Source of the DNA: Pedobacter sp. ok626
Lineage (GTDB): Bacteria; Bacteroidota; Bacteroidia; Sphingobacteriales; Sphingobacteriaceae
Length of the DNA: 64,000 nt
Direction of reading: 5' to 3'
Assembly (NCBI RefSeq): GCF_900100435.1
Contig: NZ_FNEX01000021.1
Coordinates: forward strand, 62,001-126,000
Part shown: in pieces, positions 9,560 to 18,352 of the stretch
Layout: each line of letters starts with the position of its first letter
Numbering within the stretch: position 1 is the first letter of the stretch
Made by a program: the position numbers and the translations under genes
Notes under the pieces: generated by a model
Databases searched by the model: none
What the model saw: only the letters and a program-made list of their open reading frames with translations
What the model was told of the DNA's origin: nothing

Positions 9560-9991
9560 ATGGGATTTGTAAAAGAATTTAAAGAATTTGCTGTTAAAGG
9601 TAGTGTAATGGACCTTGCTGTCGGTGTGATTATCGGTGGTGCGTTCGGCAAAATTATTGACAGTGCTGTAAAAGATTTAATTATGCCACTGATATCTGCA
9701 GTTATTGGTTCGGTAGACTTCAGTAACCTCTATGTGGTATTGAAGGGCACAGTTGGAGCTAACGTACCTTTAGAGGAAGCTAGAAAAGTACCTGAAGCAG
9801 TAGTGTTTGCCTATGGTAGCTTTATCAGTGTAGGTATAAACTTCCTTTTATTGGCAATGGCTGTTTTCTTGTTGGTGAAAGGTATCAATTCGTTAAAACG
9901 TAAAGAAGAAGCTGCTCCTGCTGCACCTGTTGCTCCAACACCTGGTGAAGCATTGCTTACTGAGATCAGAGACTTATTAAAAAACAAATAG
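9560..9991 (+). CDS. mscL: Large-conductance mechanosensitive channel
   Basis: A 143-residue MscL. The N-terminal amphipathic helix and first membrane helix read FVKEFKEFAVKGSVMDLAVG followed by VIIGGAFGKIIDSAVKDLIM, the family signature; the second membrane helix is around residues 78-105 (GSFISVGINFLLLAMAVFLL), and the C-terminal bundle helix ends EALLTEIRDLLKNK after an Ala/Pro linker. It forms a homopentameric inner-membrane pore that opens on osmotic downshock. It stands alone, with a short inverted repeat (aatagct/agctatt) over its stop codon. Confidence 0.98.
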   Translation: MGFVKEFKEFAVKGSVMDLAVGVIIGGAFGKIIDSAVKDLIMPLISAVIGSVDFSNLYVVLKGTVGANVPLEEARKVPEAVVFAYGSFISVGINFLLLAMAVFLLVKGINSLKRKEEAAPAAPVAPTPGEALLTEIRDLLKNK

Positions 9992-10135
9992 CTCTAGCTA
10001 TTTATTAGCACATATATAAGGTGCTTATTCGGAAACATATTTTTTCGACTAAGCGCCTTTTGCGTTTCCTGTGTTTTGTTTACCGACAAAATGCTGCAGT
10101 TTACCGATGATTTGATGGGATATAAGCTGAGGTTA

Positions 10136-10165
10136 TTTGTAGCGCCTTAATTGTATCTAAATTTG
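10136..10165 (+). promoter_or_regulatory. Bacteroidetes-type promoter for the LiaF-like operon
   Basis: TTTG at 10136-10139 and TAAATTTG at 10158-10165 with an 18-nt spacer, matching the TTG / TAnnTTTG vegetative consensus. Transcription would start about 40 nt before the ATG at 10212. Confidence 0.6.
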
Positions 10166-10211
10166 AAACAAATAAAGATTTTGTAAGTCTAAATTTTAAT
10201 AAAAGAACAAG

Positions 10212-10982
10212 ATGGATAAGTGGAACAAAAGTAGTAGTTCGAGTAGGATATGTAGTGGTTTGGTTATTTTGGTGATAGGGCTGGTATTCCTTTTAAGGAA
10301 TTTTGGATTGTATATTCCTGGTTGGATCTTTACATGGCCCATGTTGCTCATTGCAATTGGTTTACTTATAGGTTTTAAGCGCAATTTTAATGGAACAGGC
10401 TGGCTGGTTATGGTATTGGTTGGTGGATACTTTATTGTAAATGACGTTTGGGGACAGGAAGTTTCGAAGTACTACTTTGGCGGAGCGCTTGTTGTTGCTG
10501 GATTAAATCTGATTTTGAGACCAAAAAGTATAGATTATAAGGGTAAAGGCTTTGGTAAACGCTGGGAGCGTAAGTTTGAAAAAAAGTTTGATTTCAAAGC
10601 CTCGGAAAAGGAACCATATGCATCATATATCAATGCGGATAGAAACGACGTTCTGGAGTCGGTAAGTGTATTTGGTGGTAGCCATCAACATGTTCATTCA
10701 AAAAACTTTAAGGGAGGCGAGGCGATAGCTGTTTTCGGAGGTTGTGATGTGAATTTAACACAGGCAGATTTCGAAGGTACCATAGAGCTTGAAGTGGTAG
10801 CCATATTTGGTGGGGTGAAAATTATTATTCCTCCAAGTTGGGAAGTGAAATCGGAAATTGTGGCAATTTTTGGCGGATTGGAAGATAAAAGGTCGCTAGG
10901 TCCTGTGAGTGAAGAGCCACGAAAAATCATTAAAATTCAAGGGGTGACGATGTTTGGAGGGGTAGAGATTAGAAACTTTTAA
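10212..10982 (+). CDS. LiaF-like membrane protein with C-terminal FGG repeats
   Basis: A 256-residue protein. Four hydrophobic segments occupy about residues 13-105 (LVILVIGLVFLLRNFGLY; WIFTWPMLLIAIGLLIGF; GWLVMVLVGGYFIV), the LiaI/LiaF (DUF5668) transmembrane module. After a charged linker (about 115-150) the C-terminal half carries five regularly spaced FGG motifs (VFGGS, VFGGC, IFGGV, IFGGL, MFGGV), a beta-rich YvqF/LiaF-type domain. In Firmicutes LiaF restrains an envelope-stress kinase. Here a LytS-type kinase and LytTR regulator lie two genes downstream in the same direction, so a similar role is a reasonable inference. Confidence 0.85.
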   Translation: MDKWNKSSSSSRICSGLVILVIGLVFLLRNFGLYIPGWIFTWPMLLIAIGLLIGFKRNFNGTGWLVMVLVGGYFIVNDVWGQEVSKYYFGGALVVAGLNLILRPKSIDYKGKGFGKRWERKFEKKFDFKASEKEPYASYINADRNDVLESVSVFGGSHQHVHSKNFKGGEAIAVFGGCDVNLTQADFEGTIELEVVAIFGGVKIIIPPSWEVKSEIVAIFGGLEDKRSLGPVSEEPRKIIKIQGVTMFGGVEIRNF

Positions 10983-10993
10983 AATTCAAGATC

Positions 10994-11359
10994 ATGAAAT
11001 GGTTTGTAGTAAGATATATTTATCAGATAATTACCGGAGAAGGTGACCATTCGCCTCAATTTGATGAGCAATTAAGATTAACTATTGCTACAAATTGCGA
11101 TGAAGCACTTGCAAAGGCCGAGCGCCAGGCCGAAGATTTCCATCGTCCTTTTAGGAATTGCAATGGCGATATGGTAAACTGGAATTTTATCTGTGTGGCA
11201 GATCTATATGAAATTGAATCTCCTACCGATGGGGCAGAAGTAGCCTCGGTACTGCATGAGCCTGAAGATGTGAATGCGTTTTTAGATCATGTAAATCAAC
11301 ATAAGACATACTTGCAACAGTTGTTGCCATTTTCAACTCCTTCAATTAAGTTGTTTTGA
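10994..11359 (+). CDS. DUF4288-like small protein
   Basis: A 121-residue soluble protein. WFVVRYIYQIITGEGDHSPQ near the N-terminus followed by FDEQLRLTIATNCDEALAKA recalls the DUF4288 family, whose function is not known to me. It lies 11 nt after the LiaF-like gene, and its stop overlaps the TTG start of the kinase gene (ttga), so translation of the two is probably coupled. No signal peptide or membrane segment is visible. Confidence 0.75.
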   Translation: MKWFVVRYIYQIITGEGDHSPQFDEQLRLTIATNCDEALAKAERQAEDFHRPFRNCNGDMVNWNFICVADLYEIESPTDGAEVASVLHEPEDVNAFLDHVNQHKTYLQQLLPFSTPSIKLF

Positions 11360-12402
11360 TAAACAGACCACTGTCAATTCCCAGCGTTAAGAAGTTTTCA
11401 TTACTCATATTTTTGGGCTGGGTCTCAGTGTTTGTTGTGCTTTTTTATTTTACCCTTAATTTTAGCTGGACGATAGCTATTGCCGATAGTCTAATTACCA
11501 ATGGCCTACTTGCACTTGCTTGCATGTTAATGAGTAATTTACTAGGATATTACCAGCCTAAAAATGAAACCAAAATCTTTGTGCTGGCGCTTAGCGTTAT
11601 CATGGCGCTTTTTATCACCTTCATGAGCAAATTTTTGTTAGTTTTATTGTTTTCTGATCAAAAGACTTACCTCAGTTTTCTTAATTTTTCACTTTCTGTA
11701 CGTTTCTTGATTGTGTTTGTGTTTATTGCCTGGTGCGCTCTGGCAAATATTTTATGGTACATGCTTGAAGAGCAATCGGCCACACAGGAGCGCTTACTTG
11801 CTGCACAAAATCTTTCTAAAGAAGCCGAATTAAATAAACTACGCCACCAGCTGCAACCACATTTTTTGTTTAATAGTTTAAATTCTGTTTATGCATTAAC
11901 CATTGTAAATCCTAAAGAAGCAGGTACCATGATCACTAAGCTCGCCGCTTTTTTAAGGGGAACTTTAAAAAGGGACGATGAGGTTTGGGTAACTGTGGCC
12001 GAGGAAATGGAATACATTGGACTGTATCTGGATATAGAAAAGGTACGCTTTAGTCACCGATTAAATATTGAACTTGAAATAGCCGAAGAAACCTTAAATT
12101 TACGTCTGCCGGGAACGCTTTTACAGCCCATTGTAGAGAATGCCATTAAATTTGGTCTATATAATACTTCTGCCGCGATTACCATATCGGTATTCGTAAA
12201 GCTGGAGCAGAATCATTTGGTGATTGTGGTACAGAACCCTTATGATCCGGAGATGAAGGCTACAGAAGGTACAGGATTTGGTTTAACTGCGATCAAGCGA
12301 AGGTTATATCTATTGTTTGCCGATGAAAGGTTATTGCAAACAAATGTGAGTACAGTGAACAGGTTTGAAACTACGCTTAAAATACCTCAACAAAATGATT
12401 AG
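11356..12402 (+). CDS. LytS-family sensor histidine kinase (membrane)
   Basis: A 348-residue kinase. Four hydrophobic segments span about residues 15-140 and no extracytoplasmic sensor domain is seen. The His_kinase dimerisation motif RHQLQPHFLFNSLNSVYAL gives the phosphorylated His at about residue 167, and the ATPase region has LLQPIVENAIKFGL (N box) and GTGFGLTAIKRRL (G box). TTG at 11356 is the chosen start because it overlaps the preceding stop as ttga and no ATG precedes the first membrane helix. Its C-terminus overlaps the regulator gene by 8 nt. It probably senses envelope state through the LiaF-like protein. Confidence 0.92.
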   Translation: MINRPLSIPSVKKFSLLIFLGWVSVFVVLFYFTLNFSWTIAIADSLITNGLLALACMLMSNLLGYYQPKNETKIFVLALSVIMALFITFMSKFLLVLLFSDQKTYLSFLNFSLSVRFLIVFVFIAWCALANILWYMLEEQSATQERLLAAQNLSKEAELNKLRHQLQPHFLFNSLNSVYALTIVNPKEAGTMITKLAAFLRGTLKRDDEVWVTVAEEMEYIGLYLDIEKVRFSHRLNIELEIAEETLNLRLPGTLLQPIVENAIKFGLYNTSAAITISVFVKLEQNHLVIVVQNPYDPEMKATEGTGFGLTAIKRRLYLLFADERLLQTNVSTVNRFETTLKIPQQND

Positions 12403-13132
12403 AACGATATTAATTGATGATGAGCCTTTGGCCAGGGATGTAGTAAAGCATTACCTGAGTAATTTTCCTGATGTTGAGGTAGTAGCCGAATGTAGCGATG
12501 GTTTTGAAGGGATAAAGGCTATTGCGGAGCATCAGCCAGATCTTATTTTTCTGGACATCCAAATGCCTAAAATTAGTGGATTTGAAATGCTAGAGCTAAT
12601 AGAGAAGCATCCGGCAGTTATTTTTACTACGGCATTTGATGAATACGCTATTAAGGCCTTTGAGGTGAATGCTATTGATTACTTACTAAAGCCTATAGAG
12701 CAGGGGCGGTTTGACCTGGCAATGCAAAAACTACCCACACGATTAAATAATATAGATGCCGTTGCTAAGGAGTTGTTGGATGTAGCAGGACTAAGTCCGG
12801 CGCAGAGCAATAGGGTAGTAGTAAAAAAGAACGGAGTAATTAAAATTATTGCAGTAGTTGATATTCACTACCTGGAGGCTGACGATGATTATGTAAAACT
12901 GAGTACGTCAGAAGGGATTTTTCAGAAGAATAAAACGATGAGCTTTTTTGAAAAAACACTGGAAAGTAGTCAGTTTATTCGTATTCATCGATCATATATC
13001 ATAAATTTGGCGCAGGTTACAAAAATAGAGCTGAAAGAAAAAGATAGCTATGTAGTGCTTTTAAAATCGGATATATGGCTACCTGTGAGTAAAACCGGGT
13101 ACATAAAGCTGAAAGCAGCATTAGGGATCTAG
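12395..13132 (+). CDS. LytTR-family response regulator
   Basis: A 245-residue regulator: receiver domain with D8/D9, phospho-acceptor D54 (IFLDIQMP) and lysine in DYLLKPIEQG, then a LytTR DNA-binding domain (about 140-245; VDIHYLEADDDYVKLST, FIRIHRSYIINL). The ATG at 12395 is preferred over an in-frame TTG 30 nt upstream because MIRTILIDDEP is the canonical receiver start and the 8-nt overlap with the kinase gene is typical of coupled pairs. It should receive phosphate from the kinase encoded just upstream. Confidence 0.95.
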   Translation: MIRTILIDDEPLARDVVKHYLSNFPDVEVVAECSDGFEGIKAIAEHQPDLIFLDIQMPKISGFEMLELIEKHPAVIFTTAFDEYAIKAFEVNAIDYLLKPIEQGRFDLAMQKLPTRLNNIDAVAKELLDVAGLSPAQSNRVVVKKNGVIKIIAVVDIHYLEADDDYVKLSTSEGIFQKNKTMSFFEKTLESSQFIRIHRSYIINLAQVTKIELKEKDSYVVLLKSDIWLPVSKTGYIKLKAALGI

Positions 13133-13170
13133 CTGAATAACAGTTAATTTAAAAACTATAGCAAAATCTA

Positions 13171-13202
13171 TTTGCAATTGAATAAAAATCACCCTATATT
13201 TG
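13171..13202 (+). promoter_or_regulatory. Promoter of rpmH
   Basis: TTTG (13171-13174), 20-nt spacer, TATATTTG (13195-13202): an excellent match to the Bacteroidetes consensus, 42 nt before the rpmH start. Confidence 0.8.
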
Positions 13203-13244
13203 CACCTCTTATTTAAAAATATTTAGTCAAGATATAATACAGTT

Positions 13245-13403
13245 ATGAAAAGAACATTCCAACCTTCGCAAAGAAAGAGAAGAAACAAACACGGCTTCCG
13301 CGAAAGAATGGCTACAGCAAACGGTAGAAGAGTATTAGCTTCACGTCGCGCAAAAGGAAGAAAAAGATTAACGGTTTCAAGCGAAGGCCGCCACAAAGCA
13401 TAA
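13245..13403 (+). CDS. rpmH: 50S ribosomal protein L34
   Basis: A 52-residue, very basic protein beginning MKRTFQPSQRKRRNKHGFRE with RRVLASRRAKGRKRLTVS, the L34 signature. It is a structural protein of the large subunit. It starts the conserved rpmH-rnpA-yidD cluster and has a strong promoter 42 nt upstream. Confidence 0.99.
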   Translation: MKRTFQPSQRKRRNKHGFRERMATANGRRVLASRRAKGRKRLTVSSEGRHKA

Positions 13404-13466
13404 TTTTTGATTGCAGCACAAGTAGTGTTAGCAGATCAGAATGTCTGCAAATTTGCGATCAAAAAG

Positions 13467-13880
13467 ATGAACACATTTAATAAAGAAGAACGGTTATGTA
13501 GCAGGAAATTATTAGACCTGCTATTTAAGAACGGTTCTTCTTTTTTGTTATATCCGTTCCGCGTATCTTATATGTATGTTCCGGTTGAACATGAGTTTCC
13601 GGCACAGATAGTGATTAATGTCGCTAAAAAAAGATACAAAAGGGCGGTCGATAGAAACCTGATCAAGCGTCGCAGTCGCGAGGCCTACCGTTTACAAAAG
13701 GAGCAGGAGCTGTATATGCTATTGCCCGAATCGGAAGAGTTATTACTGCTTTCCCTACAATTTGTTGGTAAAAAGATTTACGATTTTTCTTTTTTTGAGA
13801 AAAAACTGGCCACTACTTTAAAACGGTTGATTGCCAATCTGGAAGCTAAAAAAGCCACAGGAGCAGATGGGAATAATTAA
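13467..13880 (+). CDS. rnpA: Ribonuclease P protein component
   Basis: A 137-residue basic protein. The RNR signature region NVAKKRYKRAVDRNLIKRRS followed by REAYRLQK binds the RNase P RNA and pre-tRNA. The start ATG at 13467 (MNTFNKEERLCSRKLLDLLF) fits the family; an in-frame TTG 60 nt upstream would add a tail that the family lacks. It follows rpmH by 63 bp and overlaps yidD by 14 nt, as expected for this conserved tRNA-processing and membrane-insertion cluster. yidC does not follow here. Confidence 0.97.
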   Translation: MNTFNKEERLCSRKLLDLLFKNGSSFLLYPFRVSYMYVPVEHEFPAQIVINVAKKRYKRAVDRNLIKRRSREAYRLQKEQELYMLLPESEELLLLSLQFVGKKIYDFSFFEKKLATTLKRLIANLEAKKATGADGNN

Positions 13881-14097
13881 ACAGGTTGTAGGCTGGTTCT
13901 TCTTAGCACTGATTAGGCTTTATCAGTGGTTTATATCTCCCTTGTTGGGGGCAAATTGTAGGTTTACACCTACTTGTTCGCAATATGGAATAGAAGCCAT
14001 AAAAAAGCACGGCCCTTTTAAAGGAGGCTGGCTAACTTTGAAACGCATTGGCCGTTGTCATCCTTGGGGTAGTCATGGTCATGATCCTGTTCCTTAA
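13867..14097 (+). CDS. yidD: Membrane protein insertion efficiency factor
   Basis: A 76-residue YidD: an amphipathic membrane-associating N-terminal helix (VGWFFLALIRLYQWFISPLL) and the conserved GANCRFTPTCSQYGIEAIKK with KRIGRCHPWG near the end. The start at 13867 (ATG) is chosen because the protein begins there in the family; it overlaps rnpA by 14 nt. It is thought to aid YidC-dependent insertion at the inner membrane. Confidence 0.97.
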   Translation: MGIIKQVVGWFFLALIRLYQWFISPLLGANCRFTPTCSQYGIEAIKKHGPFKGGWLTLKRIGRCHPWGSHGHDPVP

Positions 14098-14134
14098 TTA
14101 ATTTTATCTTCGATTATCATTAAATTCCAATACC

Positions 14135-14821
14135 ATGGCCACAATACTTCAAATTGAAACCGCTACCCAAGTTTGTTCTGCAGCAATCTCTGTAAATGGC
14201 AATACCATTGCCTTAAAAGAGGAGATGGCCAGTAACATTCATGCAGGCAGTTTGACTTTGTTTATTAAGGAGGTGATGGATATGGCAGGCTTACAGTTTG
14301 CCGATTTGGATGCTGTGGCGGTAAGTAAAGGTCCTGGCTCTTATACAGGTTTACGTATTGGGGTTTCGACAGCCAAAGGTTTATGTTTTGCATTGGATAA
14401 GCCGTTAATTGCAGTTGATACGTTGCAGATGATGACCGCTGGGTTTTTAGCGCAGCAGAAGGACAATGAAGGGGTGATCTGTGCAATGATAGACGCGCGT
14501 AGGATGGAGGTCTTTACCGCAATGTTTGATGCAGATTTAAACTATGTGCTACCTACGGAAGCTAAGATTATTGATGAAAATAGTTTTGCAACTGAGTTAG
14601 CAGCAAGTAAGGTTACCTTTATTGGTGATGGTGCAATGAAATGTGCTGAGGTTCTGCAGAATGATCATGCTGCTTTTTCTGACCTTAATTTTAATTCTGC
14701 AGCTCATATGAGCCAGTTGGCATTTAAAGCCTTTACAACTGCTCAATTTGAGGATTTAGCGTATTTTGAACCTTTCTACTTGAAAGACTTTGTGCTAACT
14801 ACGCCAAAGAAAAAGGTTTAA
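14135..14821 (+). CDS. tsaB: tRNA threonylcarbamoyladenosine biosynthesis protein TsaB
   Basis: A 228-residue ASKHA-fold protein. The N-terminal ILQIETATQVCSAAI and the helix-loop VSKGPGSYTGLRIGVSTAKG are the TsaB signatures. With TsaD and TsaE it forms the t6A37 modification complex on ANN-decoding tRNAs. It follows yidD by 37 bp, with a weak promoter-like TATCTTCG (14112-14119) between. It is convergent with the next gene with no base between the two stop codons. Confidence 0.97.
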   Translation: MATILQIETATQVCSAAISVNGNTIALKEEMASNIHAGSLTLFIKEVMDMAGLQFADLDAVAVSKGPGSYTGLRIGVSTAKGLCFALDKPLIAVDTLQMMTAGFLAQQKDNEGVICAMIDARRMEVFTAMFDADLNYVLPTEAKIIDENSFATELAASKVTFIGDGAMKCAEVLQNDHAAFSDLNFNSAAHMSQLAFKAFTTAQFEDLAYFEPFYLKDFVLTTPKKKV

Positions 14822-16264
14822 TTATCTCTTTTTAGAAAAAACGCTAAACAAGCGTTTGAAAAAACTACTTTCTTCGTCACCTACACCCGGCATTGTACTG
14901 CTATTTTGCGGGTGATTTACGACATCTCCAAACTTTATTCCCAGTCCCATATAAAATGATGCGCCATTATAACCAGTCCCAATGGTACGGTCTTGCTTTA
15001 TTACGCCATTAATTTGTGTAACTGTTTTTAGGAGGTTATCTGAACCTAGAAAGACTTCAAAGTTCGGTGTTTGGTACATACCTTGCATTCCTACTAAAAA
15101 CAGGTTATTTAAATTATAAGTTGGGATAACACTTAAGGATACTTCTTCGTACTTGATTTTGTTTACAAATGCTACATCCCCTCCTTTGTAAAACAGGTTT
15201 TTAGATGCAATAATGCTAGGGGTATAGGTAAGTGGGTAACTTATTGCAAAGGCTTTAGAGACCATAAAATCCACTTTTGCATTAGTTGGGGTGAAGAAAC
15301 TTTTATGGGTTTCGTTTTCTGTGGCAATATTTGAAATTTTCTTATCGATATCGGATGAATTCATTTCGGGGTCGTCAATGATTAAAGGATCATTGAGATT
15401 GTCGAATTTATTATAGTATGAACTTTTAGCCCATCTGATGAAGCCAAGGTCTTTTAAATTGGCCATTAAAAATACACCGCTTTTTGAGGTATAGCTGGTA
15501 CCAACTGAAAGGGAAAGTCCCGGGTTTTTAAATGTGGGGATTAAATCTTTACTGGAGAAGTCGTCTGCATCGAGAAAACTGGCTTTATAGGTTCCGCTAA
15601 GCGATGCAACAAGTGGCTGTGTTGATGAGCCAGGATTGAAATTAGATTTAACGATGCTTAGTTTATTGTAGGCAATACCACTTAGTAAGCTCAGTTTAGC
15701 ACCAAAGGCTAGTCTTTTATTATAATTTTCGCGGTAGCTAAAACTAAATTGATGGTAAGATTGCTCATATCCGTCATTGTTAAAGGCATTGGTAAAGTCC
15801 TGGTTTTGATAACCAAGGAATCTTTTATAGTTATCTAAGATTGCCAGCGTTTCATTGGTGTAATCCAGATGCGCGTCACTGCGTACTTGCCAGGCAAAGC
15901 CCATTTCTTTTTGGTACTTATACGATTTAAATATCCTCAAAGTAAGTAAGTAGATATTTGTGTTTTGATGAACGGTATTGATGTCACCGGTTCCTAACTT
16001 AAGATCTGATGCATTATATTTTCCTTCGTTGATGATTTTACGGATGAAATCTGAATTTCCTTTATTTGCAGCATTTAGTCCGAAATAGGGCAAGAAGAAG
16101 TTCGAGGAGAATTTTCGGGACGAATCTAAGACAAATGTTTTTTGCGCCGGGTTTTCAAAACCATCGAACATGGTTTTTGTATTAAATAACCCGTATTGCT
16201 GCGCCTTTATAAATGTGGCATTACAGCTTAAAATAAAGCAAAGAATAAAGTACTTTTTCAACAT
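14822..16264 (-). CDS. DUF5723-like outer-membrane beta-barrel protein
   Basis: A 480-residue exported protein: signal peptide ending CNATFIKA-QQYG, then AQQYGLFNTKTMFDGFENPA and aromatic strand repeats of an outer-membrane barrel (SYHQFSFSYRENYNKRLAFG; NGASFYMGLGIKFGDVVNHP). This fits the DUF5723 family of Bacteroidetes; no function is known to me. It lies 14 nt after a membrane-anchored protein of unknown role and is probably co-transcribed with it. Confidence 0.75.
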   Translation of the reverse strand: MLKKYFILCFILSCNATFIKAQQYGLFNTKTMFDGFENPAQKTFVLDSSRKFSSNFFLPYFGLNAANKGNSDFIRKIINEGKYNASDLKLGTGDINTVHQNTNIYLLTLRIFKSYKYQKEMGFAWQVRSDAHLDYTNETLAILDNYKRFLGYQNQDFTNAFNNDGYEQSYHQFSFSYRENYNKRLAFGAKLSLLSGIAYNKLSIVKSNFNPGSSTQPLVASLSGTYKASFLDADDFSSKDLIPTFKNPGLSLSVGTSYTSKSGVFLMANLKDLGFIRWAKSSYYNKFDNLNDPLIIDDPEMNSSDIDKKISNIATENETHKSFFTPTNAKVDFMVSKAFAISYPLTYTPSIIASKNLFYKGGDVAFVNKIKYEEVSLSVIPTYNLNNLFLVGMQGMYQTPNFEVFLGSDNLLKTVTQINGVIKQDRTIGTGYNGASFYMGLGIKFGDVVNHPQNSSTMPGVGDEESSFFKRLFSVFSKKR

Positions 16265-16278
16265 AGGGATGATTGGTG

Positions 16279-17853
16279 CTATAAAGCTAAAGAATCTTTT
16301 TGTAAAACATCTGGCTGTTTGTTGATTAAGATGTTAGTTTGGAATTTACCATTATCACCACTTAACTGATAAGTGAAAGAATCGTATTTTTTTAATCCTT
16401 TGTCTGACTGCAAATGCTTGTTATAAGGTAGGTAAATGTTTTTGCTGAAGATGTCGGTAGAGTTAGTATGGTCTATATAAAAACTAATGCTAGAATTGCC
16501 TGGAAGCTGATTGTTTGCGTTGATGTAATTAGGGGTGTTAATTAAAAGGCGGTTACTGTTGTAATTATTTAAGAACGCGGTTAGCGTACTTGCATTGTTT
16601 GCAAATACCATGTAATTATCAAGTATGATGTAGAAAGGCCTTTTGAAACCTTCAAATGGCATTCCGAAATAAGCGTACAGTATATCAGCCTCCTTTAGTT
16701 GCTTAATTTCGTCAGTGTAATCCTCGCTCAAGTCTATCAAAAGTTGCATGAGTTTGTCGCCATTGGTTAAGTTTATAGCTCCAATTCTCTCCGTTGTACT
16801 GAGCTGAAAAGTGATCAACTGGTCTTTGAAGAATTTTGGGAAGATATCATCCATATTAAGATGATATTTGGCGTTGATGTCTGCAATCAATTTGGTTATT
16901 TTTTTATCTTCATTTTTGTTTAAAAACCACTGATCCAGTTTTTTTCTCCAGGGCAGGTAACTGTCTATGGCAAAGATTGTGTAAGAAGCAGTGTTGATAG
17001 GAAGGATATTCTGGATACTGATTTTTTGTGCGTGTAGATCAGAAAAGAGATTGTAGTAGTTGTTGGGGTCATTTGCTATGGTAGTACCGGTTAGTAAAAT
17101 TTTGTTATTACTGTAATTGTATGTTAAAGCTGCAAATGCGTTTTGCTTGTTTAAGCTGGAGAGTTCTCCATTTAGTTTGCCAGCAATAATGTTTTTTAAC
17201 AGCGCGGGTAGCGTATTGAAGTTAATGTATAACTGAGCAAGGCTGTTTTTGTTGAATCGGTTACTGGCCTGGATGTATTCTGCAAATTTATCAGCTTTGT
17301 CTTTTAAGGTTTTAGCTAAAATAGTGGTTACCTGCTGCTGAGAATTAGATAGGGCAACGAGGTTTCCTTTTATACCTAGATAAAATACAGCGCTATCTGG
17401 CAATGTAAGTTTAGTCAGGTTATTGAGTATTTCTAACTGCGTGCCACTGGCTTTTATGGAGTGGATGAGTTGTGGGGTATGGCTTGGATTATGGAGTTGA
17501 GTGAGGCATAAAAAATCTATTTCTTGTTTACTGCCCGGGACAAAGCTGAAATATATGTTTTGGTTTTCTATAGCCTGATTTACTTTTGGCAAATTGAGCA
17601 AGTGCTTTTTTAAGGAACTCAGTTGTTGATATTTTTCATCGCCTAGAATTTCATTAAAGAGGTGTTGTTCCTTTAAGATATCCGTTATGCCTTTTTCATT
17701 TTCAAAAGAAAATATTAAACCTGAGCTGGAAGTAGCAGCATACAGGCCAATGTCTGAAGTGTTGTGGTCGGCGTTGAGTTTGGAAAAATATAAATAAGCC
17801 ATCGTAACAATGGCGATAAGCAATAGGATGATACTAATTAGAATCTTTTTCAT
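16279..17853 (-). CDS. Membrane-anchored periplasmic protein of unknown function
   Basis: A 524-residue protein with one N-terminal hydrophobic anchor (KKILISIILLLIAIVTMAYL), no lipobox, and a long periplasmic region. Parts such as FYLGIKGNLVALSNSQQQVT followed by TTILAKTL, and the segment DKLMQLLIDLSEDYTDEIKQ, recall DUF3352-type proteins, but I am not certain. A -7-like box TAAATTTG reads at 17881-17874, 21 nt before the start. It heads a two-gene unit with the DUF5723-like barrel gene. An envelope role is likely from location only. Confidence 0.65.
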   Translation of the reverse strand: MKKILISIILLLIAIVTMAYLYFSKLNADHNTSDIGLYAATSSSGLIFSFENEKGITDILKEQHLFNEILGDEKYQQLSSLKKHLLNLPKVNQAIENQNIYFSFVPGSKQEIDFLCLTQLHNPSHTPQLIHSIKASGTQLEILNNLTKLTLPDSAVFYLGIKGNLVALSNSQQQVTTILAKTLKDKADKFAEYIQASNRFNKNSLAQLYINFNTLPALLKNIIAGKLNGELSSLNKQNAFAALTYNYSNNKILLTGTTIANDPNNYYNLFSDLHAQKISIQNILPINTASYTIFAIDSYLPWRKKLDQWFLNKNEDKKITKLIADINAKYHLNMDDIFPKFFKDQLITFQLSTTERIGAINLTNGDKLMQLLIDLSEDYTDEIKQLKEADILYAYFGMPFEGFKRPFYIILDNYMVFANNASTLTAFLNNYNSNRLLINTPNYINANNQLPGNSSISFYIDHTNSTDIFSKNIYLPYNKHLQSDKGLKKYDSFTYQLSGDNGKFQTNILINKQPDVLQKDSLAL

Positions 17854-17963
17854 GTGTTACTTACAAATTTAACTGAATAGTTTGACTATTTAATTTAATC
17901 GTAGTGAATACTGGGGAAATGCTGTCAAGTTTGTTAATTTTGTGCTATAAAAGCCGATCAATC

Positions 17964-18350
17964 ATGAGCAGACGTATTATCTTAACCGCATCTTTATTTG
18001 GTATCATAGCCGTAATGTTTGGTGCCTTTGGTGCACATACTTTAAAGAGTGTTTTAAGCTCAGGGAGTTTAGAGATTTGGGCTAAAGGGGTTGAGTACCA
18101 GTTTTATCATACATTGGCCTTGCTTTTTCTTTCACAGTTAGCTACTGGTAATCAGAAACTGGTAAAATGGTCGTACATTTTCTTTGCTCTTGGTGTTGTG
18201 CTTTTCTCAGGCTCGCTGTATTTGTTGGCTACAAGAGCTATTTTAAACATAGCCTTCGTGAATTATATAGGTCCAATTACTCCAATAGGCGGTTTATGCT
18301 TTATACTTGGATGGACATTGTTATTTGTTAGTGCATTAAAAAGTAAGTAA
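17964..18350 (+). CDS. DUF423 family membrane protein
   Basis: A 128-residue inner-membrane protein with four hydrophobic helices. The DUF423 signature GAFGAHTLKS is near residue 20, followed by KGVEYQFYHTLALLFLS and a C-terminal GGLCFILGWTLLFVSALK. The ATG at 17964 gives the family start (MSRRIILTASLFGIIAVMFG); a GTG 60 nt upstream would add a hydrophobic extension not expected. Function unknown. It precedes priA by 2 nt. Confidence 0.93.
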   Translation: MSRRIILTASLFGIIAVMFGAFGAHTLKSVLSSGSLEIWAKGVEYQFYHTLALLFLSQLATGNQKLVKWSYIFFALGVVLFSGSLYLLATRAILNIAFVNYIGPITPIGGLCFILGWTLLFVSALKSK

Positions 18351-18352
18351 CA

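Noticed and set aside
9992..10211. A possible transcript or small RNA between mscL and the LiaF-like gene
   Set aside because: Only a short inverted repeat over the mscL stop and a weak hairpin (agcac/gtgct) are visible; no promoter-terminator pair bounds an RNA, and the region holds the LiaF promoter.
10694..10930. A 78-codon minus-strand frame within the LiaF-like gene
   Set aside because: Antisense to the FGG repeats; no start signal and no sensible protein features.
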